Shown: in pieces, positions 1 to 5,175 of the stretch
How positions within the stretch are numbered: position 1 is the first letter of the stretch
Layout: each line of letters begins with the position of its first letter
Assembly (NCBI GenBank): GCA_018265615.1
Contig: JABLYX010000104.1
Span: 1-9,177, forward strand
Length of the DNA: 9,177 nucleotides
DNA from: Lentisphaeria bacterium
Lineage (GTDB): Bacteria; Verrucomicrobiota; Lentisphaeria; Victivallales; Victivallaceae
Direction of reading: 5' to 3'
The notes under the pieces: generated by a model
Seen by the model: only the letters and a program-made list of their open reading frames with translations
Databases searched by the model: none
Told to the model about the DNA's origin: nothing
Position numbers and translations under genes: made by a program

Positions 1-23
1 CATCACATACCGGTTATTATACG
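1..23 (+). repeat. Left copy of 23-bp element repeated inverted at right edge
   Basis: Bases 1-23 match the reverse complement of 9153-9175 at 20 of 23 positions. The first 11 bases, CATCACATACC, are identical, as are the last 7, TTATACG. The two copies therefore face each other across the whole window. The left copy contains a minus-strand TATAAT (16-21). Its role is unknown; it could be a regulatory element in front of two transcription units, one arm of a larger repeat, or a sign of how the window or contig ends were formed. Confidence 0.6.
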
Positions 24-47
24 AAATTGCAGCTTTACCTCCGCAAA

Positions 48-59
48 CCAAACGTTTCA
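48..59. promoter_or_regulatory. LacI/GalR-type operator candidate (AAACGTTT palindrome)
   Basis: Bases 50-57 form the perfect palindrome AAACGTTT with a central CpG, inside a minus-strand context TGAAACGTTTGG. LacI/GalR-family operators commonly have this A-rich/CG/T-rich layout. It lies about 5-12 nt after the predicted start of the leftward promoter. No LacI-family gene is in the window, so the binding protein is unknown. An 8-bp palindrome can arise by chance; its position is what makes it worth noting. Confidence 0.3.
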
Positions 60-68
60 TCCATTAAT

Positions 69-97
69 ATTATGACACAGATAAGATGATTTGTCAA
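69..97 (-). promoter_or_regulatory. Near-consensus sigma70 promoter firing leftward
   Basis: On the minus strand, TTGACA (97-92, a perfect -35) is followed after exactly 17 bp by CATAAT (74-69, five of six -10 bases). Transcription would start near 62 and leave the window to the left. It therefore serves a gene outside the window, transcribed in the same direction as purO but starting downstream of it. An AAACGTTT palindrome lies immediately after the predicted start, a position where a repressor could block elongation. The call rests on the motif match alone. Confidence 0.5.
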
Positions 98-143
98 GAG
101 GGGATGTGGAAAAATTCAGCGGATTTTCGTATTTTCGTAGAAA

Positions 144-190
144 CCGGCAGAGTACCGGCTCTGCCTGCCGGATCTGCAAATCCGGCAGGC
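144..190 (-). terminator. Alternative hairpins downstream of purO (weak terminator)
   Basis: Bases 163-173 and 180-190 form a perfect 11-bp GC-rich stem with a 6-nt loop, 17 bp after the purO stop. A second perfect 7-bp stem (146-152 with 159-165, 6-nt loop) overlaps it at 163-165, so the two cannot both form. Segment 165-171 could also pair with 144-150. In the purO direction the sequence after the second stem is only mildly T-rich (GGTTTCTAC), so this is not a textbook intrinsic terminator. It may act as a weak terminator or as a stabilising 3' end. Confidence 0.45.
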
Positions 191-206
191 TTCAGGAACA
201 GCGGCG

Positions 207-842
207 TCAGATGACGCGGACGGCGAGCTCGTAGCTGTCGCCGGAAGCAACTGCGGCGGCGCTTGTGACCGGATTCGTGAAATCGGCGAAGATTCCGCCG
301 TCGACGACGTAATTCACCGCGCACTTCGCGCAGACTCCGTCGAAGCCGTCGGTCACCTGGTCGTCACAGGGACGGTTCTTCTCGTAGGTCGAGAGATAGC
401 GGACCTGCCCCGGAACAAGGTCGAATTCACGAACCAGCAGCGCGTCCCTGCGGACGATACCGAGGTACCCCTTGCGGGCTTTGTTGCTGACCACCGCGAC
501 GATGCGCGGGGTGTCGAGCGAATCCTTCTCATAATCCATGGCGAGCAGCGGCAGCGCGATCGCATCGCGGGCCGGATATCCCATCGCGAGCTTCTCGACG
601 ATCGGATCGGTCTGTGAACCATTCGTCGCGACCGCCCACTCGCCGGCGAGCCGGATGCAGTTGTAGGTGATATACGGATTCCTGCGCAGATCGTCCTCGA
701 AGCCCGGCCGCGGCATGATCGAAACCTGGTTGTTGTTCAACACCGCTTCCCGGTTCGGAAACGAACGTGAGGAGACACGGTACATCGTCGCGGCTTTGCC
801 TTCCGGCGTCATGCCGATCGCCACAATTCTGCCAAGATACAT
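207..842 (-). CDS. purO: IMP cyclohydrolase, archaeal-type PurO
   Basis: This is the single-domain PurO family, which closes the ring of FAICAR to give IMP, the last step of de novo purine synthesis, in the cytoplasm. Family-typical blocks are all present: MYLGRI at 1-6, YRVSSRSFPNR at 21-31, NPYITYNCIR at 55-64, NGSQTD at 74-79, and AMDYEKDSLDTPRI at 101-114. A C-terminal FTNPVTSAAA block lies at 188-197. At 211 residues it is close to the size of archaeal PurO and appears complete. The ATG follows AAGGTG (852-847) by four bases, which fixes the start. Most bacteria instead use the N-terminal domain of bifunctional PurH, so a PurO here suggests a separate AICAR transformylase elsewhere. It is the third gene behind the NahK-like and GH42 genes, 80 bp after the GH42 stop, and may have its own promoter. 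No function in sugar use is evident. Confidence 0.93.
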   Translation of the reverse strand: MYLGRIVAIGMTPEGKAATMYRVSSRSFPNREAVLNNNQVSIMPRPGFEDDLRRNPYITYNCIRLAGEWAVATNGSQTDPIVEKLAMGYPARDAIALPLLAMDYEKDSLDTPRIVAVVSNKARKGYLGIVRRDALLVREFDLVPGQVRYLSTYEKNRPCDDQVTDGFDGVCAKCAVNYVVDGGIFADFTNPVTSAAAVASGDSYELAVRVI

Positions 843-884
843 ATTTCACCTTATGGGTTGGATTTGGATAACGTTCCGGCTTAT

Positions 885-913
885 AAGATACGGCCGGAGC
901 GCGTGAAATTCAA
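885..913 (-). promoter_or_regulatory. Possible promoter for purO
   Basis: On the minus strand TTGAAT (913-908) and TATCTT (890-885) are separated by exactly 17 bp; each matches four of six consensus bases. Transcription would start near 878, giving purO a leader of about 35 nt. A 6-bp stem (875-880 with 893-898) overlaps the same region. This would let purO be expressed independently of the galactosidase gene. The match is moderate and could be chance. Confidence 0.3.
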
Positions 914-922
914 ATCCCCCGC

Positions 923-2947
923 TCACTTTTTCAGGATTTCGGAGCCGAACGGCGGCAGCGTCAGCACGCCGCTTTTCGCGCTCCCGTCCGCAACCGCGGT
1001 GAAGCTCCCCTCCGGCAGCCGAACCCCGCGCTCCTCCGCCGTGTAGTTGAAGAGGAACAGATAATCACCGTCTTCGCCGGAGCGCAGCGTCGCACTGACT
1101 CCCTCGTTCCCGGCCGGGACAACCGGCTCGAGCCCCGCTTCGACCGCGATTCCCCCGAGGAATTCCGCGAGAAAATCTTCACGGGTCCGCGCCGCGACAT
1201 AGTACGCCCGGCCTTCGCCGAACCGGTTGACCGTCACCGCCGGGAGGCCGCGGTAGAGCGGATCCTCCGTGTATTCGGCAAGCGCTTCTGCTCCGCGCAG
1301 GTGGATCCGCTCGGCATAGTCGATCACCTCGAACTCCTTCCCTGCGTAGCGGATCGCCTGCCGGTCGAACGATGCGACGCCGCCGATCTCCTCGTTCCAG
1401 ATGCCGAAGAGCTCCATCAGGCCGTCGCCCGGCCAACCGCCGGAAAAACAGCCCGTATCGCGATCCACGTAGCCCGAGAGATAGGTCATTACCAGCGTGC
1501 CGCCCGCCGCTGCGAACGCCTTCAGCCGATCCGCGACGCCGGGCTTGAGCATCATCAGCATCGGGCAGACCAGCAACCGGTACTTCGAGAAGTCCGAGAG
1601 CGATTCGATCACATCGAGCGGAATATTCCGCGTCCAGAGCGCCCGGTAATGATCCTGCACGGTTTCCAGATACTTCTTCTGTTCATGGCCGCCGGGGCCG
1701 CAGCCGGTCTGGAACGACCAGAGATTTTCCCAATCCCAGATGACCGCGGCTCCCGCCGGAAAGGCGCTGCCGCAGATGCCGCCGCATTTCCGGTAGAGCG
1801 CGCCGAGCTCCGCAACATCGCGGAAAACCCGCGTTTCGCCGGTTCCGACGTGATCGACGACCGCGCCGTGGAACTTCTCGAGGTTGCCGCGGCTTTTCCG
1901 CCACTGGAAATAGAGTGTGCCGTCCGCGCCGTGACCCACTGCATTCAGTTCTTCGAGCTTGTGCTGGTTCGGGCGCTTCAGGCGGTGGCCCGGCTGCCAG
2001 TTCGTCGCACTCGGCGCGGATTCCATGATAAGGAACGGCTTGCCGTCCTTCATCGAACGGTGCATGTCATGGCGCATCGCGCATTCGGCCGTGATCAGCC
2101 GCACATCCGGCTCGGAGCCCCACGGCGGATAGACATCGTCGGAGATGAAATCACACACCTCCGCAACCCGCCAGTAGTCCAGTCCGTCAAAGAAGCCCAT
2201 CATATTCGTCGTCACCGGCACATCCGGCGTGAAAAGCCGCAGCGCCTCGACCTCGAACTTCATGAAGTCGCAGCACTGGAACGTGGAGAACCGCTTCCAG
2301 TCGATCGAATTGCCCTCCGAAGCGCCCCACGGCGTGATTTCTGCCCAATCGGTGTGGATGTGGCTCCAGAACGCGTTGCACCATGCGCGGTTCAGGTTGT
2401 CGAGCGTGCCGTAGCGCTCCCGGAGCCAGCCGCGGAAGTGCTCCCGGCAGAGTTCGCAGTAGCAGCTGCCGCTGTACTCATTCGAAATATGCCACGCGGA
2501 GAGCGCCGGATGATCCGCATACCGTTCCGCAAGCTTTGAATTGATCTCGCGGACCCTGCTGCGATAGACCGGCGAGCTCCAGCAGTGATTGTGGCGCGCG
2601 GTGTACGGTTCGCGCCGGCCGCGATCGTCAACCCGGCAGATCTCCGGGAACGCGGTCGCGAGCCACGCCGGCTTCGCGCCACTCGGCGTGGCGAGAATCA
2701 CGTGGAAGCCGTGCCCGGCCATGCGGTCCATGATCCGGTCCAGCCAGTCGAAGCGGTAGTCGCCCGGCGCGGGTTCCAGTGCGGTCCAGCTGAAGATACC
2801 GACCGAAAAGGTGTTGCAGCCGGACTTCTCCATCAGTTCGAAATCGCGGTCGATGACCTCCGGCGTTTCGAGCCACTGATCCGGATTGTAGTCGCCGCCG
2901 TGCAGGATTGTCGCCGCATTCCGGATGACCGGGCCGTAATTCTTCAT
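923..2947 (-). CDS. GH42 beta-galactosidase
   Basis: This enzyme hydrolyses terminal beta-galactosyl linkages with retention of configuration. The N-terminal TIM barrel spans about residues 8-390, with HGGDYNPDQW near the start (16-25). The acid/base is Glu157 in WHISNEYS and the nucleophile is Glu309 in MESAPS, both standard GH42 motifs. Cys121 with the CYCELC cluster (Cys162, 164, 167) matches the zinc-binding cysteines of part of the family. A beta-galactosidase trimerisation-type domain (about 396-600) and a small C-terminal beta domain (about 610-674) follow; 674 residues is normal for GH42. There is no signal peptide, so it acts in the cytoplasm on imported oligosaccharides. AAGGAG (2960-2955) sits 7 nt before the ATG. 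It follows the NahK-like gene by 139 bp, and together they suggest cleavage of a galactosyl-hexosamine unit followed by phosphorylation. The actual substrate cannot be read from sequence. Confidence 0.93.
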   Translation of the reverse strand: MKNYGPVIRNAATILHGGDYNPDQWLETPEVIDRDFELMEKSGCNTFSVGIFSWTALEPAPGDYRFDWLDRIMDRMAGHGFHVILATPSGAKPAWLATAFPEICRVDDRGRREPYTARHNHCWSSPVYRSRVREINSKLAERYADHPALSAWHISNEYSGSCYCELCREHFRGWLRERYGTLDNLNRAWCNAFWSHIHTDWAEITPWGASEGNSIDWKRFSTFQCCDFMKFEVEALRLFTPDVPVTTNMMGFFDGLDYWRVAEVCDFISDDVYPPWGSEPDVRLITAECAMRHDMHRSMKDGKPFLIMESAPSATNWQPGHRLKRPNQHKLEELNAVGHGADGTLYFQWRKSRGNLEKFHGAVVDHVGTGETRVFRDVAELGALYRKCGGICGSAFPAGAAVIWDWENLWSFQTGCGPGGHEQKKYLETVQDHYRALWTRNIPLDVIESLSDFSKYRLLVCPMLMMLKPGVADRLKAFAAAGGTLVMTYLSGYVDRDTGCFSGGWPGDGLMELFGIWNEEIGGVASFDRQAIRYAGKEFEVIDYAERIHLRGAEALAEYTEDPLYRGLPAVTVNRFGEGRAYYVAARTREDFLAEFLGGIAVEAGLEPVVPAGNEGVSATLRSGEDGDYLFLFNYTAEERGVRLPEGSFTAVADGSAKSGVLTLPPFGSEILKK

Positions 2948-3086
2948 GTTCGCACTCCTTGATTTCTGTTTCCGGCATGTATCGCGTTTGCAATTAAAAT
3001 AACACGCCTTTCCGCAGAATGAAATGCGGTCTTTGGGGAAGTTCGATATGTTTTCCGGTAAAGTCCGAAAAGCGCGCAGGATGATT
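2948..3086. promoter_or_regulatory. Intergenic region between kinase and GH42 genes
   Basis: This 139-bp gap separates the kinase stop from the GH42 start. It carries the GH42 Shine-Dalgarno (AAGGAGT, 2960-2954) and a 9-mer CGTTTGCAA (2985-2993) that also occurs upstream of the kinase (4235-4243). It also has a 5-bp stem (3012-3016 with 3025-3029) and an imperfect stem with arms TTTTCCGG and CCGAAAA (3051-3071). Neither stem is followed by a T-run in the minus direction, so I see no convincing intrinsic terminator. The kinase and GH42 genes may be co-transcribed, or GH42 may have a second promoter here. No strong -35/-10 pair is apparent. Confidence 0.4.
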
Positions 3087-4184
3087 CTACCGCTCCGCCA
3101 GCTTCCGCATCGCGTCGTACTGCGCTTCGATCGACTTCACGAGAGCGATCTGCGTCCGGCAGCGGTCGAGGTTGTGCTCCGGGCGATGAATGCGGAAATA
3201 GACGTCCCCTTCAAGGAAATCGGTCAGGAACCGGATCGCGGTTTCAAGCGTGATGAGCTTGCCCGCGAACGGCAGCAGCGACTTCTCCAGCGGCGTCAGA
3301 AAATTTCCCGCTCCCGCAAGATAACCGCGCAGCAGCGCCTCGTACATGTTGAACCGCATCGTAACCTTCGAAAGGTCGCGTTCATCCTCGGGCGCGGGGC
3401 TCGTCCCGGTCCGCACCATGTCGCCGAAGTCGTAGTGCGGGAGCCCCGGCATGACCGTGTCGAGGTCGATCACGCAGCAGCCGGTCCCGGTCAGGTCGTC
3501 GATCAGAACATTGTTGAGCTTTGTGTCGTTGTGTGTGGTCCGCTCCGAAATCTCCCCCGCGGCCTGCAGATCGAGCAGCATCGAGCAGTCGGCGGCGCGC
3601 TCGCGGATGAAGTCGAGCTCCGGGGCCACCGCGGCGAGGCGCCCGGCGCGATCCTCCTTCACGGCGTTTTCCAGTGCGGCAAGGCGCGACACCGTGTTGT
3701 GGAAGTTCGGAATCGTCTCATTCAGCCGCCCCCCGAGATCCGCAAGGTCGGACTGGAAGCCGCCGAAGGCGGATGCGGCCTCATACGCCTGTTTCTCCGT
3801 TTCAAGGACATCGTAGGTCCGCGCATTTTCAACGAAAACATAGCAGCGGAAGAAATTCCCCGCCGCGTCGCGCACAAACGGGCGACCGTCTTTCCCCGGA
3901 ACCAGCTCAAGCGTCCGGCGGCGGGTCGCGGGGTCCGACTCCCGCCCCTTCCGCAGCTTCCCGCGGATGTGCGAGGTCACGCGCTCGAAGTTCTCCATGA
4001 GCTGCTCCGGCTGCCTGAAGACGTTCGTATTGACCCGCTGCAGGATGTAGCGCACAAGCGTTCCGCCCTGATCGAACGTCACTGCATAAGTGTCGTTGAT
4101 GTGCCCGGTCCCGAACGGCACGCCGATCACATATTCGCCCCTGAGCTGAAAATTCCCGCAGACCTCTCGCAAATCGTATTTCAT
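3087..4184 (-). CDS. nahK: NahK-like N-acetylhexosamine 1-kinase (APH/choline kinase fold)
   Basis: This cytoplasmic sugar kinase most resembles bifidobacterial NahK, which transfers phosphate from ATP to the anomeric C1 of GlcNAc or GalNAc. The fold is the aminoglycoside phosphotransferase type. A nucleotide-loop segment GTGHINDTY lies at 26-33, with YILQRVNTNVF after it (46-56). The catalytic loop THNDTKLNN (217-225) supplies Asp220 and Asn225, and IDLDT (239-243) supplies the metal-binding Asp241. C-terminal PFAGKLITLE (305-314) and FLEGDVYF (323-330) are also typical of NahK; 365 residues fits the roughly 360 of the family. The ATG is preceded by AGGAAGG within 10 nt. The gene diverges from the PocR-AraC regulator and is first in line before GH42. 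The alternative is a related kinase with another hexose or amino alcohol as substrate; the fold is certain, the exact substrate less so. Confidence 0.85.
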   Translation of the reverse strand: MKYDLREVCGNFQLRGEYVIGVPFGTGHINDTYAVTFDQGGTLVRYILQRVNTNVFRQPEQLMENFERVTSHIRGKLRKGRESDPATRRRTLELVPGKDGRPFVRDAAGNFFRCYVFVENARTYDVLETEKQAYEAASAFGGFQSDLADLGGRLNETIPNFHNTVSRLAALENAVKEDRAGRLAAVAPELDFIRERAADCSMLLDLQAAGEISERTTHNDTKLNNVLIDDLTGTGCCVIDLDTVMPGLPHYDFGDMVRTGTSPAPEDERDLSKVTMRFNMYEALLRGYLAGAGNFLTPLEKSLLPFAGKLITLETAIRFLTDFLEGDVYFRIHRPEHNLDRCRTQIALVKSIEAQYDAMRKLAER

Positions 4185-4314
4185 CGGATGGTTCCTTCCT
4201 TTTGATCTTCCCTATCAATATAAACCGGATACGCCGTTTGCAAAATGGAAATTTTCACAACACCTATGGATTTTTACGCATTCAAAGGATATAGTAGGGG
4301 AAGGAGGGCCGGAT
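4185..4314. promoter_or_regulatory. Divergent promoter region, nahK-like / PocR-AraC
   Basis: This 130-bp AT-rich gap separates two divergent genes and must hold both promoters. Toward the kinase there is a TATATT -10 candidate (minus strand, 4222-4217) with a poor -35 (TTTTGC, 4245-4240) at 17-bp spacing. Toward the regulator there is TATAGT (4290-4295) with a weak TGGATT 17 bp upstream. Two TGGA-led segments, 4246-4258 and 4267-4279, match at 9 of 13 positions and start 21 bp apart. That is the two-helical-turn spacing usual for AraC-family direct-repeat sites. CGTTTGCAA (4235-4243) recurs upstream of GH42. AAGGAGG (4301-4307) is the regulator's ribosome site. The layout fits an AraC-type activator controlling its divergent neighbour and itself; the individual sites are predictions. 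Confidence 0.45.
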
Positions 4315-5166
4315 ATGCTCACACCGTTTGAACTGTTTTTAAGCGACGAGGTCCAGTCGCTGATCGATCATTTTGCGGCTGTGCTGGACTTGCGCGTGAC
4401 CTTTTTCTCGGCCGACGGGCGCGAGTTGCGCCGCGGGCGGCACATGCGGAACAGCGACTACTGCGCAATGGTTCAGCAGGAGATCGGCACGCTCCGGGAG
4501 TGTCTTTCGATGGACACCGCAAAGCGGGCCGAGGCGGTCGCGAAGCGCGGCGTCATCGACTACCGCTGCCATGCGGGGCTGCGCGAGGCGATCGCGCCGG
4601 TTTTCATCCACGACAAGCTCGCGGGCTTTCTGATGATCGGGCAGTTCCGGACCGGCGACGAAGTCCCGGAGTGCATGCTCAAGCGCTGCACGACGGCGGA
4701 GCAGCGCCGGCGGCTCACCGATGCGTTTCACGAACTCCCGAAAGTCAACACCGAGAAGCTCGAAAATATGCTCGGGCTCTTTTCGATGCTGATCGACTAC
4801 ATCGTCGTGCGCGAGCTGGCCGTGCTGCAGGGGGACCGGCTCCGCCACGAGATCGACCGCTATCTCGAGCTGCACTGCACCGAGGAGATCCGGCTGCCGG
4901 AGATGGCGCGCAAACTCGGGCGCAGCGTCTCGACCATCTCGCAGTTCCTGCGCCGCAACTACCAGACGAGCTTCAAGGAGCTGCTGATCGAACGGCGGCT
5001 GGAAAAGGCCGAGGAGTTCTGGCGCGCGAATCCCGAAGCGACGGTCGGCGAAGCGGCGTTCGCCGCCGGATTCGCCGACCAGTTCTACTTCTCGCGCGTG
5101 TTCCGCAAGCGGCGCGGAATCCCGCCCGGCGAATACCGCGACCGCAAACGCAAGCCCGCCAGATGA
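4315..5166 (+). CDS. PocR-domain AraC-family transcriptional regulator
   Basis: This is a cytoplasmic DNA-binding regulator that probably responds to a small carbohydrate-derived ligand. Residues about 5-165 form a PocR-type sensory domain, recognised by its spaced cysteines (Cys50, Cys63, Cys85), the YRCHAGLREAIAPV block (83-96) and the GFLMIGQF strand (104-111). Residues about 178-277 form an AraC DNA-binding domain with two helix-turn-helix units, around IRLPEMARKLGRS (192-204) and TVGEAAFAAGFADQFYFSR (243-261). The end PPGEYR (270-275) replaces the usual P-x-x-[YF]-R. AAGGAGG lies 7 nt before the ATG, which settles the start. It diverges from the NahK-like kinase across 130 bp and so most likely controls that unit. 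Its stop is 9 bp from the convergent stop of the large hydrolase gene, with no terminator between them. The ligand is not predictable. Confidence 0.92.
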   Translation: MLTPFELFLSDEVQSLIDHFAAVLDLRVTFFSADGRELRRGRHMRNSDYCAMVQQEIGTLRECLSMDTAKRAEAVAKRGVIDYRCHAGLREAIAPVFIHDKLAGFLMIGQFRTGDEVPECMLKRCTTAEQRRRLTDAFHELPKVNTEKLENMLGLFSMLIDYIVVRELAVLQGDRLRHEIDRYLELHCTEEIRLPEMARKLGRSVSTISQFLRRNYQTSFKELLIERRLEKAEEFWRANPEATVGEAAFAAGFADQFYFSRVFRKRRGIPPGEYRDRKRKPAR

Positions 5167-5175
5167 CCCCGGCCT

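Larger units (their letters stand above)
1..206. other. Non-coding region left of purO
   Basis: This stretch lies downstream of the purO stop codon and holds no complete gene. From left to right it contains a 23-bp element that recurs inverted at the right edge (1-23), a perfect TATAAT on the minus strand (16-21), a GGAGGT Shine-Dalgarno-like stretch on the minus strand (37-42), an AAACGTTT palindrome (50-57), a near-consensus leftward promoter (69-97) and GC-rich hairpins (144-190). A minus-strand ATG at 60-58 opens a frame that begins MKRLVCGGKAAI and runs off the left edge after 20 codons. It starts only about 2 nt after the predicted transcription start and has no Shine-Dalgarno sequence, so I do not call it a gene. 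The region is more AT-rich than the genes around it, as expected for an intergenic region. Confidence 0.7.

Noticed and set aside
1..60. A small minus-strand gene starting at ATG 60-58 (MKRLVCGGKAAI...).
   Set aside because: Only 20 codons are visible, there is no ribosome site before it, and it runs through an operator-like palindrome and a TATAAT. It is kept as a note, not a gene call.
1301..2539. A 412-codon plus-strand frame opposite GH42.
   Set aside because: It is antisense to well-supported GH42 catalytic motifs, and its translation has no recognisable domain.
3051..3071. An intrinsic terminator after the kinase gene.
   Set aside because: The stem is short and bulged, and in the minus direction it is followed by A-rich rather than T-rich sequence.
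3024..4205. A 393-codon plus-strand frame opposite the NahK-like kinase.
   Set aside because: It has low-complexity Arg/Val/Leu-rich composition and lies wholly antisense to a kinase with an intact catalytic loop.
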